The notes under the pieces were generated by a model. The model worked only from the letters and a program-made list of their open reading frames with translations. It was not told where the DNA came from and made no database searches. A DNA stretch of 64,000 nt from Clostridium sp. (GTDB taxonomy: Bacteria > Bacillota > Clostridia > Oscillospirales > Acutalibacteraceae): assembly GCA_031272895.1 (NCBI GenBank), contig JAISSW010000002.1, positions 186,001-250,000 on the forward strand, written 5' to 3'. How positions within the stretch are numbered: the stretch's first letter is position 1; the number at the start of each line of letters is the position of its first letter. Below are positions 36,596 through 45,711 of the stretch, piece by piece. The translations under genes were made by a program, and so were the position numbers.

Positions 36596-38572
36596 GTGCC
36601 TAAAAAGGCTTACACTGACCTTGAGGCTCTTGTGGGCGCCGCTCGCGTAAGAGAGCGTCCGGGGGTTATGTTCGGTTCCGCGTCCTTGGACGGCTGTGAA
36701 CACGCTGTGTTTGAGATTATCTCCAATGCCATTGACGAGGCAAGGGAGGGGCACGGCGACAGCGTGGAGGTAACACGCTTTGTTGACGGCAGCATTCAGG
36801 TGCGCGATTATGGCCGCGGGATTCCTATGGACTGGAACGAAAAGCAGGGGAAATTCAACTGGGAGCTGGCCTTTTGTGAGCTTTACGCCGGCGGGAAATA
36901 TACCCCCGGAGCGGGCGGCAGCTATGAGTATTCCCTGGGCCTAAACGGCTTGGGGCTTTGCGCCACACAGTACGCCAGCGAATACATGGACGCGGAGGTT
37001 TGGCGTGACGGCACACGCTATACCCTGCACTTTAAGGAGGGCGAGCCGGTTGGCGAGCTGCAGAGAAGCCCCTGCGGAAAAAAGGAGAAAGGAACAAGGA
37101 TAAAATGGAAGCCGGACCTTAAGGTTTTCACGGAGATTGACGTGCCGATTGAATACTTCCGTGAAACGCTGCGGCGGCAGGCGATAGTCAACAGCGGGAT
37201 TAAGTTTATCCTGCTTGACGAAAAGCCGGGCGGCGGCTTTTCAAAGGAGGAAATCCTTTACCAAAACGGTATTAGCGATTACATTGCCGAGCTTGCGGAG
37301 GGTACGGAGTTCACCGTGCCGCAAACCTGGAATATGGCGGAAAAAATGGGGCGTGACCGCCCGGACAAGCCCGAATATAAGTGCAAGATGAGCGTAGCGC
37401 TTGCCTTTAGCAACAAAAGGGTAGCCAAGGAATACTACCACAACTCCAGCTTTTTGGAAAACGGCGGCAGCCCGGAGCTTGCGGCCCGCAGCGCCTTTGT
37501 TTATCAAATTGACGCCTACCTTAAGCAGAGCGGAAAATACGCCAAGAACGACGGAAAAATCACTTGGCAGGACATTTGCGACTGCCTGCTGTTGGTTATC
37601 TCGTCCTTCTCCACCCACACGGATTATGAGAACCAAACGAAAAAGGCCTTCCGCAACAAGTTTGTTCAGGATTGTATGCAGGAGTTCCTGCGCCACAACT
37701 TGGAGGTCTACTTCCTTGAAAACAAGGCGGACGCCGACAAAATCGCGGACCAGGCGCTAATCAATATGCGCTCGCGGGTGCGGGCGGAGAACACCCGCCA
37801 AAGCATCAAAAAGAACCTGACGGCAAGCATGGATATGGCAAACCGCGTACAAAAATTTGTGGACTGCCGCAGCAAGGACACCGAAAGGCGCGAAATCTTT
37901 ATTGTGGAGGGCGACTCCGCGCTCGGTGCCTGCAAGCAGGCGCGGGACAGCGAATTTCAGGCCGTTATACCCGTGCGCGGCAAGATTCTCAACTGCCTTA
38001 AGTCCGACTATGTTAAAATCTTCAAGAACGAAATAATCACCGACCTGATAAAGGTTTTGGGCTGTGGGGTTGCGGTCAACAGCAAATCCAACAAGGACTT
38101 ATCCTCCTTTAACATTGATAACCTGCGCTGGAGCAAGGTTATTCTTTGCACGGACGCAGACGTTGACGGCTTCCAAATCCGCACGCTGATACTAACAATG
38201 CTTTACCGCCTGACGCCCGAGCTGATTGAGCAGGGCAAGGTGTTCATTGCGGAATCCCCGCTGTATGAAATCAGCTCCGGCAAGGAAACCTGGTTCGCCT
38301 ACACTGAGCGGGAAAAAACCGATGTTCTGGCAGGGCTTGAGGGCAAGCGTGTTACAATCCAGCGCTCCAAGGGCTTGGGTGAAAACGACGCGGAGATGAT
38401 GAACCTTACCACCATGAATCCCGCCACCCGCCGCTTGATTCAGGTGGAGCCCGCCATGGCGCAGGAAACGGCGGAGATGTTTGACCTGCTTTTGGGCGAC
38501 AACCTGGCCGGGCGCAAGGAATTCATTGCGGAGCATGGGCATGAATACTTGGAGCTTGCGGACGTAAGCTAA
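36596..38572 (+). CDS. Divergent type IIA topoisomerase B subunit (GyrB/ParE-like)
   Basis: This 658-residue protein has the GyrB/ParE order: GHKL ATPase (ISNAIDEAREG, AGGKYTPGAGG, GLNGLGLCATQYASEYM), transducer, TOPRIM (VEGDSALGACKQARD, CTDADVDGFQIRTL) and the GyrB tail (RSKGLGENDAEMM). Several motifs differ from normal GyrB, for example SALGA in place of SAGGS. It is likely an accessory topoisomerase. GTG at 36596 has GGGAGGG 7 nt upstream, better than the TTG two codons earlier. No GyrA/ParC-type partner lies next to it; ispF follows. Confidence 0.85.
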   Translation: MPKKAYTDLEALVGAARVRERPGVMFGSASLDGCEHAVFEIISNAIDEAREGHGDSVEVTRFVDGSIQVRDYGRGIPMDWNEKQGKFNWELAFCELYAGGKYTPGAGGSYEYSLGLNGLGLCATQYASEYMDAEVWRDGTRYTLHFKEGEPVGELQRSPCGKKEKGTRIKWKPDLKVFTEIDVPIEYFRETLRRQAIVNSGIKFILLDEKPGGGFSKEEILYQNGISDYIAELAEGTEFTVPQTWNMAEKMGRDRPDKPEYKCKMSVALAFSNKRVAKEYYHNSSFLENGGSPELAARSAFVYQIDAYLKQSGKYAKNDGKITWQDICDCLLLVISSFSTHTDYENQTKKAFRNKFVQDCMQEFLRHNLEVYFLENKADADKIADQALINMRSRVRAENTRQSIKKNLTASMDMANRVQKFVDCRSKDTERREIFIVEGDSALGACKQARDSEFQAVIPVRGKILNCLKSDYVKIFKNEIITDLIKVLGCGVAVNSKSNKDLSSFNIDNLRWSKVILCTDADVDGFQIRTLILTMLYRLTPELIEQGKVFIAESPLYEISSGKETWFAYTEREKTDVLAGLEGKRVTIQRSKGLGENDAEMMNLTTMNPATRRLIQVEPAMAQETAEMFDLLLGDNLAGRKEFIAEHGHEYLELADVS

Positions 38573-38616
38573 AGCAGGCTGCCGTGCTGTTACGTTAAAT
38601 TAAGGAGGGCTGCCAT

Positions 38617-39090
38617 ATGCTGCGCATTGGTCACGGTTATGACGTTCACCGCCTTGTTGAAGGGCGCAAATTAGTTTTGGGCGGTGTGGAAATCCCCCAT
38701 GAGCGCGGGCTTTTGGGGCATTCCGATGCCGATGTGCTGACCCATGCCATAATGGACGCACTGTTGGGCGCCGCAGCCCTTGGCGACCTTGGAAGCCACT
38801 TCCCGGACAGTGATGAAAAATACCGCGGCGCCGACAGTATTGAGCTGCTGCGCCGGGTCGCCGCAATGCTGGCTGAAAGGGGCTTTAGGCTTTGCAACGC
38901 GGATTGCACTGTGCTTGCTCAGGAACCGCGGCTTGCGGGGCATATACATCAAATGTGTTTAAGGCTTGCGGCCGCCCTTGGCGTTGACGCCGGGAAAATC
39001 AATGTTAAGGCGACCACCGAGGAGGGGCTTGGCTTCACCGGCAGCGGGGAGGGTATTGCCGCCCACGCGGTTGTGCTGCTTGAGGCTTAG
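38617..39090 (+). CDS. ispF: 2-C-methyl-D-erythritol 2,4-cyclodiphosphate synthase
   Basis: This 157-residue trimeric enzyme forms the cyclic diphosphate of the MEP isoprenoid pathway. It has [11 protein letters not shown] with zinc ligands D9 and H11, [19 protein letters not shown] with H43, and [20 protein letters not shown] at the end. Length is typical. AAGGAGGG precedes the ATG. The gene follows the topoisomerase gene by 44 bases without a visible terminator. Confidence 0.95.
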   Translation: MLRIGHGYDVHRLVEGRKLVLGGVEIPHERGLLGHSDADVLTHAIMDALLGAAALGDLGSHFPDSDEKYRGADSIELLRRVAAMLAERGFRLCNADCTVLAQEPRLAGHIHQMCLRLAAALGVDAGKINVKATTEEGLGFTGSGEGIAAHAVVLLEA

Positions 39091-39158
39091 AGTATCCCCC
39101 GCGGCAAAAGCGCATATACTGCAACAGGACGAGCCGCGCGCGCAGTCCGCAAAAAAGC

Positions 39159-39187
39159 TTGTAATAAAGGGAAATGTGGTGTATAAT
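39159..39187 (+). promoter_or_regulatory. Promoter of the desulfurase-thiI unit
   Basis: TTGTAA (39159-39164), 17-bp spacer, TATAAT (39182-39187), 39 bp before the desulfurase ATG. Confidence 0.8.
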
Positions 39188-39226
39188 GGTAAGGAGAGTG
39201 TTTTGCCGGCATGGGAGGCGGAGTTG

Positions 39227-40357
39227 ATGTACGCATATCTGGATAACAGCGCAACAACTCCCGTTTGCTCTGAGGCTCAGCTTGCCGTGCAGCAGGCAAT
39301 CCAAGTCACATGGGGCAACCCGTCCTCACGCCACGCGCTTGGCGTGCAGGCGGAGGAGCTGTTGGAGAGTGCAAGGGCTGCGGTAGCCCAAAAACTAAGC
39401 GCACGGGCGGACGAGCTTATATTTACCTCCGGCGGAACGGAGGCGAACAACCTTGCGGTTTTAGGCGCCGCGGCGGCAAACAGGCGCAAGGGCAACCGCA
39501 TTGTAACAAGCGCGACGGAGCACCCAAGCGTATATGAGGCTGCAAATCATCTTTCGTCCTTGGGCTATGACGTTGTTTTTTTGCCGGTGGACAAGCAGGG
39601 AAAAATCAGCGAGGAGGAGCTGCAGCGGGCAATTACTCCCGCAACAATTTTGGTCAGCGTAATGGCCGTCAACAATGAAACAGGCACAATCCAGCCTGTG
39701 GAAAAAATAAAGCGTATAATCCACGCAAAGCGCTCCGGCGCACTGCTGCACGTTGACGCAGTGCAGGCTTTCGGCAAGGTTCCGGTCCGCCCCGCCGCAA
39801 TGGACGCGGACCTGCTAACGGTCAGCAGCCACAAAATCCACGGACCCAAAGGGGCGGGGGCGCTTTATATCCGCAAGGGCATAAGTATTTTCCCGCGCAG
39901 CTACGGCGGCTCCCAGGAGGGGAAAATACGCCCCGGAACAGAATGCCTGCCCGCTATTGCCGGCTTTGGTGCCGCCGCGGATAATCTGCCGGATTTGGAC
40001 GAGGCCCTAGTCAGGGTAAAGGAGCTGCGGGACTTCCTGTTGGCGGGGCTTGAGGGCTTGGGGGATATTGTAGTCAACTCCCCGCCGGACGGCTTGCCGT
40101 ATATTGTCAGCTTCTCAGTCCTTGGGCAAAAAAGCGAGCCTATGCTCAACTTCCTTTCACAGCGCGGGGTCTATGTTTCCAGCGGCTCCGCCTGCAGCAA
40201 GGGTAAACCCAGCAGAATCCTTAAGAGCATGAGGCTGCCGCCCGAAGTGCTTGCCGGCGCTCTTAGGGTCAGCTTCAGCCACACAAGCACGCGTGAGGAC
40301 GTGAAAAAGCTGCTTGCGGGCATAACTGAAATTAAGCGTACCATGTACGGCAAATAA
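39227..40357 (+). CDS. Cysteine desulfurase, probable sulfur donor of ThiI
   Basis: This 376-residue PLP enzyme removes sulfur from cysteine as a persulfide. It has the NifS/IscS motifs YLDNSATTPV, TSGGTEANNLA, VSSHKIHGPKGAG with PLP lysine K203, and the active cysteine in SSGSACSKGKPSRIL. The start at 39227 has GGAGGCGGAG upstream; the open frame extends a further 87 codons but lies over ispF and the promoter. thiI follows 11 bases later, the same pairing as the NifZ-ThiI pair for 4-thiouridine in Bacillus. Confidence 0.93.
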   Translation: MYAYLDNSATTPVCSEAQLAVQQAIQVTWGNPSSRHALGVQAEELLESARAAVAQKLSARADELIFTSGGTEANNLAVLGAAAANRRKGNRIVTSATEHPSVYEAANHLSSLGYDVVFLPVDKQGKISEEELQRAITPATILVSVMAVNNETGTIQPVEKIKRIIHAKRSGALLHVDAVQAFGKVPVRPAAMDADLLTVSSHKIHGPKGAGALYIRKGISIFPRSYGGSQEGKIRPGTECLPAIAGFGAAADNLPDLDEALVRVKELRDFLLAGLEGLGDIVVNSPPDGLPYIVSFSVLGQKSEPMLNFLSQRGVYVSSGSACSKGKPSRILKSMRLPPEVLAGALRVSFSHTSTREDVKKLLAGITEIKRTMYGK

Positions 40358-40368
40358 GCGGAGGAAAA

Positions 40369-41535
40369 ATGCAAGAGGTTATTCTGGTTAAATACGGGGA
40401 GCTGACACTTAAAGGGCTCAACCGCCGCAGCTTTGAGGAAAAGCTGGTTAAGCAGCTGAAAAAGCGGCTTGCCCCCTTGGGTGACTTTGATTTCTCTTAC
40501 GCGCAGTCAACCCTGACAATCTCTCCCCGGGGCGGCGCGGACATTGCCGAGGCGGCGCGGCGCGTGGGTATGGTTTTCGGCATTGCCGCCTATTGCCGTG
40601 CTCTTTGCCTGCCGAAGGAAATGCCGGAACTGCTGGAAAATACCGGGAAATACCTTGCCGCGGAGCTTTCCGCAGCGGATAGCTTTAAGTGTGAGGCAAG
40701 GCGGGCGGATAAGTCGTTTCCTTTGGGCAGTCCGCAAATCTCCGCCGCCCTTGGCGAAAGGCTGCTGGAGGACTTCCCCCACCTGCGGGTGGACGTCCAC
40801 AACCCGCAGGTCACCGTTACCGCAGAGGTGCGCGACAGGAATATTTTCGTCCACGGAAAGCAAATCCCCGGTGCGGGGGGGTTGCCCTCAGACAGCTCCG
40901 GGCGGGCAATGCTGCTCATCTCCGGCGGAATTGACAGCCCCGTGGCCGGCTGGCTTATGGCAAGGCGCGGGGTCAACGTGGTGGGTGTGCATTTTGCCTC
41001 CCCGCCCTATACCGGACCTAAGGCTGAAAAAAAAGTACATACACTCATGGGGAAAATAGCCGCCTACAGCGGTGGCAGCTACCTGCACACGGTACAGTTC
41101 ACAAAGGTGCAGGAGGCAATCAAAAAGCACTGCCCTGACGAGCTTGGCACTGTGCTGACCCGACGCATGATGATGCGTGTCGCTCAGCGGCTTGCACTCA
41201 ATGAACGGGCACAAGCGCTGATAACCGGCGAAAACCTCGGTCAGGTGGCAAGCCAAACCCTGCCCGCCCTTGCCGCTACGGACAGCGTATGCTCACTGCC
41301 TGTGTTCCGCCCACTTATTGGCATGGATAAGCAGGAAATTATTACCATTGCGCGGCGTATTGACAGCTTTGACACCTCCATTTTACCCTATGAGGATTGC
41401 TGTACGGTTTTTACACCCAAGCACCCGCGTACCCGTCCTAATGAGCAAATGCTTGCTAAGGCGGAGGAAAGGATAGACGTCGCCGCCCTCACGGAGGAAT
41501 GTGTCCAAACGTCTGCGGGCTGTGTTATACTGTGA
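40369..41535 (+). CDS. thiI: tRNA 4-thiouridine synthetase ThiI
   Basis: This 388-residue enzyme adenylates U8 of tRNA and transfers sulfur to it. It has an N-terminal ferredoxin-like/THUMP region, the PP-loop SGGIDS at residues 185-190, and the ThiI C-terminus IITIARRIDSFDTSILPYEDCCTVF. It lacks the C-terminal rhodanese domain of E. coli ThiI, as in Bacillus, so sulfur is expected directly from the adjacent desulfurase. GCGGAGGA lies upstream of the ATG. Confidence 0.95.
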   Translation: MQEVILVKYGELTLKGLNRRSFEEKLVKQLKKRLAPLGDFDFSYAQSTLTISPRGGADIAEAARRVGMVFGIAAYCRALCLPKEMPELLENTGKYLAAELSAADSFKCEARRADKSFPLGSPQISAALGERLLEDFPHLRVDVHNPQVTVTAEVRDRNIFVHGKQIPGAGGLPSDSSGRAMLLISGGIDSPVAGWLMARRGVNVVGVHFASPPYTGPKAEKKVHTLMGKIAAYSGGSYLHTVQFTKVQEAIKKHCPDELGTVLTRRMMMRVAQRLALNERAQALITGENLGQVASQTLPALAATDSVCSLPVFRPLIGMDKQEIITIARRIDSFDTSILPYEDCCTVFTPKHPRTRPNEQMLAKAEERIDVAALTEECVQTSAGCVIL

Positions 41536-41587
41536 TTAGCGCCTTAGCGGCGGCAATCATAATAAAAACAAAAAGGGGATTTTGACA

Positions 41588-42091
41588 ATGAAAAAGCCAA
41601 AGCGGCTGAAAAAGCTAACGGGATTCTTCGGGGAATTCAAGGCGTTCGTTATGCGCGGCAACGTGATTGATTTGGCGGTCGGCGTCATTATCGGCGGCGC
41701 ATTCCAAAAAATCATCACGGCGCTGGTGGATAACATCATCATGCCGGTGCTGTCGCTGCTGCTGCCAAAGGACACCAACATAGACGGGCTGTTCTTGGCA
41801 CTTGACGGCAAGGAATACGCTGACCTTGCTGCGGCGCAAGCCGTCGGCGCGCCCGTTATGACCTACGGCTCGTTCATAATGATGGTAGTTGACTTCCTGC
41901 TTATGGCGGTCGTCGTTTTCTGCATTGTCAAGGCTCTCAACAGCCTTAACGGACTGCGCAAAAAGAAGGACGAGATAGTAGAGGAGCCTGCCGCCCCGAC
42001 GACACAAATCTGCCCCTACTGCAAAACGGAAATCCATATTGACGCAACACGCTGCCCCAACTGCACCTCTCAGCTTGAGGCACAGGCATAG
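41588..42091 (+). CDS. mscL: MscL channel with C-terminal zinc ribbon
   Basis: This 167-residue protein has the MscL core: EFKAFVMRGNVIDLAVGVIIGGAFQKIITALVDNIIMP, a periplasmic loop with the DGK/ADLAAAQAVGAPVMTYG region, and a second span FIMMVVDFLLMAVVVFCIVKALN. After the channel domain a linker leads to a zinc ribbon CPYCKTEIHIDATRCPNC (about residues 142-159), absent from most MscL. MscL releases solutes on hypo-osmotic shock. The ATG at 41588 has AGGGG 9 nt upstream; a TTG two codons earlier is less likely. Strong terminator follows. Confidence 0.92.
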   Translation: MKKPKRLKKLTGFFGEFKAFVMRGNVIDLAVGVIIGGAFQKIITALVDNIIMPVLSLLLPKDTNIDGLFLALDGKEYADLAAAQAVGAPVMTYGSFIMMVVDFLLMAVVVFCIVKALNSLNGLRKKKDEIVEEPAAPTTQICPYCKTEIHIDATRCPNCTSQLEAQA

Positions 42092-42101
42092 CTTAAACCA
42101 A

Positions 42102-42136
42102 AGCGGGGCATGGACATACCATGTCCCCGCTTTTTT
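42102..42136 (+). terminator. Terminator of mscL
   Basis: AGCGGGG/CCCCGCT with an inner CATGG/CCATG stem and a 5-nt loop, followed by six T residues. It lies between convergent mscL and the beta-mannosidase gene. Confidence 0.88.
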
Positions 42137-42145
42137 GTTGCACGC

Positions 42146-44647
42146 TCAGGCAGGCAGCTCCTCTTCCCGCAGCGGGCAATTGCGGAAGCTGTGGGTTTCC
42201 TTTGAGAGGAAGATTTTTCGGCGCTCACGCCGCCAAGCCTTGGGTGTGCCCTGCCACTGAACAGTGTTGAGGCAGCGAATTTGCAGCCGCTCCGCAAGCC
42301 CAAATGCGCTTTCCCCCTCCGGCAGGGAGATTGTGACCGCTTTACGGCAGCCCGCGGGCAGGTCAAAGTAGTTATCGCTAAAAGGCGCGACTATGCCGGG
42401 CAATGTCAGTTCCACAAAGCGGGCGTAGCTTTTTGCCGTTAGCACAAGCACCACCCTGCCGTCCTCCTCCCGCACTTCCCGCAGGGAAATTTGCGGGTCC
42501 GCGCGGCGCGTTTTGCGCTCGTCCTCAAGCGGAAGGCTGAATTGCGCAAGCTCCCGCTCGCCGTCCTTAAGCTGGGCAAGCAGGAAACAGCCCTCGCCGC
42601 TGCGGGGAATCGGCAAGCTAAACACCTGTGTGCCGCAGCCTTTTGCGCTGAAGCACTCCTGCGCAAGCTGTCGCCCGTCCTCTGTAACAATGCGGCACTG
42701 AAGCACTGCCTCTGCAGCTTCGCGCCTCGTGTCATTAACTATAGTTATAATGGCTTTGTTTTTTCTCCGCTCCGCCCAAAGTGTAAGCGGCGCGTTAAAG
42801 CGCTTTGCGGCGTATTGCAGCGCCTTCCAGCGCCCGGTGTAGTCAAGTCCCGACCATGAGGCAGTGTGCCAGCAATCGTTGAATTGCCAGTAGAGTGCGC
42901 CGTTGCATATGCCGTCCTCAAAGCGTGCGCGCCAGGATTGGGTTGCAAGGCGCATCCCCTCCGCCTGCGTTAGCTGGGAAAGATATGCAAAGTCACTGAA
43001 ATCCCGTGGCTTGCCGAAAAGAGAGAGCATATAATATAGAATTTTTCGGTTGCCGCTGCGGCACTTTTGGTGGCTGAACAGCACTCGATTCTCTAAGCTC
43101 CAGTCGCTTTCAGCCGCAAACTCTCCAAGGGTTTCCGCGTGCGGAAAGCTCTCCAGGCCGAACTCGCTGCAAAAGCGCGGCTGCATTTTTGCGTAAGCCT
43201 TTAGCGGCAGCATTCCATGCCAAACGGACCAAATGTGTTGGTCGCCGCGTCGGCGGTTAAGCGCGTTTTTGGGGCTGTCCCCGTTACAGGGTGAGGAACC
43301 CCAATATGGAGTCTGCGGGGCAAGCTCCGCCACCCAAGCCCTGAGCGTATGGAAGTAAAAGCGGTTGTTTTGGTCAAAAAGCTTTTTCGCCGTCCAAAAG
43401 AAGCCCGCAGCGCACTGGGCAACCTCGTTGTTGCCGCAGATGAGCGCAAGGCTTGCGTGCGCGGCAATTCTCTCTATATTGTCCTCAATTTCAAGCCTCA
43501 CGTTTTCAAGGTATTCCGGCTCGTCCAAGGGATAAAGCGCGCAGGCAAAGGCACAATCCTGCCAAACAAGTATGCCCAGCTCGTCACATAGGCTGTAAAA
43601 TTCCTCGCTCTCATAATAACCGCCGCCCCAAACCCGCAGCATATTCATGTTCGCGTCCTTAGCGCTTTGGATTAGGTGCCGCAGCTTTTCCTTTCCCCCG
43701 CGCCCGGGCATACTGTCGGCGGGTATCCAGTTGGCGCCGCGGGCAAAAATCGGCACGCCGTTGACCGCAAAGCGGAATTGTGAGCCGCCGCGCGTTTTGC
43801 CTGTGTCAAGCTTTATGCTCCTAAGTCCTATTTTCAGCACCCTTGTGTCCAGCAGCTCGTCCCCGTCGCGCAGCAATACGGTCAATGTATACAGCGGCTG
43901 CTCGCCAAGCCCGTTGCACCACCAAAGCTCCGGATTCTCCACAATTATTTCAGCCTCGTTACCCCGGGCGCTGAGTGTTTCCCCGTTTGGTGCCGTGAGC
44001 GTGTAGCTAACGCTGCCGGCCGCCTGTGTTTTTAGGCGCAGAACAACCCTGCCCTCACTGTGCTCCTGAAGCACCCGAACTCTGCCAAGCCTCTCCCTGT
44101 AAAGCTCCAAGCTCACCTCGTCCACTCCGGAGATTGGTACCTCAGGCCCCCAATCCCAGCCGGTGTGGCAAATGGGCTTGCGTAGGCAGTTGGAGCCGTC
44201 TTCGCTCATTGTCAGGCGAGCAACGGCACGTTTTTTGTGCGCCCGCTCCATGGCGGTTAACGGCGCGGCAAGCCGAATTGCAAGGCTGTTTTCTCCCTCC
44301 CGCAAAAGCCCCTTTACGTCAAAGCGATATGTGCGGTGGGCGTTGCTTGTTTTTGCAAGCGGTTTTCCGTTGACGCTGATTTCCCCAAGCGTATCAACCC
44401 CGCGCAAAACCAAATCGCAGTGCGGCGCGGCAAGCTGCTCCGCGCTGAGCGAAAAGCCGCGCGAATACTCCACATCGTGCCGCCCAAGCCACAGGCAGGC
44501 GTATTCGTTTGTGCCGACGTAGGGGTCGGGTATCTCCCCCGCGCGCCAAAAATCAGTGTAATCGCAGCCGGGAATCCTCCCCTCACGCTCGCTGCCGTCC
44601 GTCAAATCCTTCAGTACCCATATGCCGTTCAAAGAGAGTATTTCCAT
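42146..44647 (-). CDS. Beta-mannosidase, glycoside hydrolase family 2
   Basis: This 833-residue GH2 enzyme removes terminal beta-mannosyl residues. Order: sugar-binding jelly roll (about 1-190), immunoglobulin-like domain, TIM barrel with the acid/base Glu408 in CGNNE and nucleophile Glu495 in SEFGLESFP, then C-terminal beta domains. VWGGGYYE and WDWGPEVP are typical of family beta-mannosidases. There is no signal peptide, so it acts in the cytoplasm, presumably on imported oligosaccharides. No transporter or regulator gene adjoins it. The ATG has GGAGG upstream and a promoter at 44671-44699. Confidence 0.9.
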   Translation of the reverse strand: MEILSLNGIWVLKDLTDGSEREGRIPGCDYTDFWRAGEIPDPYVGTNEYACLWLGRHDVEYSRGFSLSAEQLAAPHCDLVLRGVDTLGEISVNGKPLAKTSNAHRTYRFDVKGLLREGENSLAIRLAAPLTAMERAHKKRAVARLTMSEDGSNCLRKPICHTGWDWGPEVPISGVDEVSLELYRERLGRVRVLQEHSEGRVVLRLKTQAAGSVSYTLTAPNGETLSARGNEAEIIVENPELWWCNGLGEQPLYTLTVLLRDGDELLDTRVLKIGLRSIKLDTGKTRGGSQFRFAVNGVPIFARGANWIPADSMPGRGGKEKLRHLIQSAKDANMNMLRVWGGGYYESEEFYSLCDELGILVWQDCAFACALYPLDEPEYLENVRLEIEDNIERIAAHASLALICGNNEVAQCAAGFFWTAKKLFDQNNRFYFHTLRAWVAELAPQTPYWGSSPCNGDSPKNALNRRRGDQHIWSVWHGMLPLKAYAKMQPRFCSEFGLESFPHAETLGEFAAESDWSLENRVLFSHQKCRSGNRKILYYMLSLFGKPRDFSDFAYLSQLTQAEGMRLATQSWRARFEDGICNGALYWQFNDCWHTASWSGLDYTGRWKALQYAAKRFNAPLTLWAERRKNKAIITIVNDTRREAAEAVLQCRIVTEDGRQLAQECFSAKGCGTQVFSLPIPRSGEGCFLLAQLKDGERELAQFSLPLEDERKTRRADPQISLREVREEDGRVVLVLTAKSYARFVELTLPGIVAPFSDNYFDLPAGCRKAVTISLPEGESAFGLAERLQIRCLNTVQWQGTPKAWRRERRKIFLSKETHSFRNCPLREEELPA

Positions 44648-44670
44648 TCCTTTCGCCTCCTGCCGTATAT

Positions 44671-44699
44671 ATCATATTTGAATTTTTCGGCTTTGTCAA
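44671..44699 (-). promoter_or_regulatory. Promoter of the beta-mannosidase gene
   Basis: Minus strand: TTGACA (44694-44699), 17-bp spacer, TATGAT (44671-44676), 23 bp before the ATG. No cre-like site was recognised. Confidence 0.8.
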
Positions 44700-44710
44700 C
44701 AGTTTTGCGC

Positions 44711-44757
44711 AAAAAAACAAAACAGCCTGAGGCACGGCAGCACCTCAGACTGTTTTT
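44711..44757 (-). terminator. Terminator of the 44.8-45.7 kb unit
   Basis: Minus strand: CAGTCTGAGG/CCTCAGGCTG with one mismatch and a 10-nt loop, followed by a T-rich tract. It starts 11 bases after the stop at 44768. Confidence 0.82.
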
Positions 44758-44767
44758 GTTGCATTTT

Positions 44768-45247
44768 TTAAGTCGCCGCGGGCAGGTATTCTTCTTCCAG
44801 CCGCAGTGTGTAAGCCTTGTAGCGGGCGTAGGCGTCGTCAAGCTCACCGTCCGCAATCAGCGCGACACAGGGCAGCACCATCTCGTCAAAGATTTGGCGG
44901 TATATCTCCTGTGCGTCAGGCTGTGCGTTGATTTCCACCACAATCATCGGCGCAAGCTCGTAGTATCGCTCTACGTCCTCCGGGTAGTTCTCCATGCCAT
45001 AGCCGTCGCGGAAACGGCGCAGTGTGGTCAGCTCCGCGCAATCGTCACGGAAGCCGTAGCCCAGCGCAACCGAAGCCGCGCTCGTCAGGTAGCACTGTCC
45101 CGTACCCTTTTTGTAGTATTCGCAGTCGGTGTAGGAGCCCCAGGTATCGCAGACGTTACTTGCCGTGTGGCTTGAAAGCTTGTGTCCGTCCACGCGGCAA
45201 ATTGAGTCGCTGCCCCAGCCTCCCCTGTCCAAGAATTGGCAAGCCAT
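44768..45247 (-). CDS. Small protein with CFI-box-like C-terminal domain
   Basis: This 159-residue soluble protein has a Cys/Gly-rich N-terminal half (about 55 residues with CQF, ICR, VCDTW and CEYY) and a C-terminal part beginning GQCYLTSAASVALGYGFRDDCAELTTLRRFRDGYG. The latter resembles the CFI-box-CTERM or related (C-[FY]-[IL]-T-T-A...LRRFRD) domain. Function is unknown. It is the second gene of a two-gene unit, 12 bases after the 135-residue ORF. A run of Cs just before the start (45252-45257) is part of the GGGGGG-type ribosome binding site. Confidence 0.65.
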   Translation of the reverse strand: MACQFLDRGGWGSDSICRVDGHKLSSHTASNVCDTWGSYTDCEYYKKGTGQCYLTSAASVALGYGFRDDCAELTTLRRFRDGYGMENYPEDVERYYELAPMIVVEINAQPDAQEIYRQIFDEMVLPCVALIADGELDDAYARYKAYTLRLEEEYLPAAT

Positions 45248-45259
45248 GCTGCCCCCCCC

Positions 45260-45667
45260 TTATTTCACGTCCTGCCCAAGGACTTCGTTTTCAATCCTGT
45301 CGGCAAGGTTCATTGTGAACCTGAAGAAGCTATCAACAACCTCTGTCGTTGCAATTTCCAGCGGAAAAGCGTTCTTTACAAAGACGCAGTCGTTCAACGT
45401 CAGGGTAACCAGACCGCCCGAAAGGTTGCCGTCGCCCGCAATGAACAGCGCCTTAGGCAGCAGCACGGGCGGGATTTGCCCCACCGGCGAGTAGAAAGAA
45501 ACCCACTCCACGTCGCTTTGGCTTACGTCACGGTTGATAAACACAACCTGTGAGCGTCCGCCGTCCAAGTTCCAAACCATTTTTAGCATTGTACCATTCT
45601 TGTTTTCGGATAAGTCCTCGAATTTGTAGTTGCGCGCGATGTGTGAATAAACGTCCTGCCAGGTCAT
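45260..45667 (-). CDS. Hypothetical 135-residue soluble protein
   Basis: I do not recognise the family. The protein opens MTWQDVYSHIARNYKFEDLSEN, contains a VVFINRD strand-turn pattern and VSFYSPVGQIPP, and ends RIENEVLGQDVK. Alternating strands with terminal helices suggest a small chaperone-like (YbjN/CesT-type) fold, which is a guess. GGGAGGA lies upstream of the ATG. It is the first gene after the poly-G promoter at 45712-45740. Confidence 0.55.
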   Translation of the reverse strand: MTWQDVYSHIARNYKFEDLSENKNGTMLKMVWNLDGGRSQVVFINRDVSQSDVEWVSFYSPVGQIPPVLLPKALFIAGDGNLSGGLVTLTLNDCVFVKNAFPLEIATTEVVDSFFRFTMNLADRIENEVLGQDVK

Positions 45668-45711
45668 AATTTTCCTCCCGAATGTTTAATATTTTGCCGG
45701 GGTATAACTAA

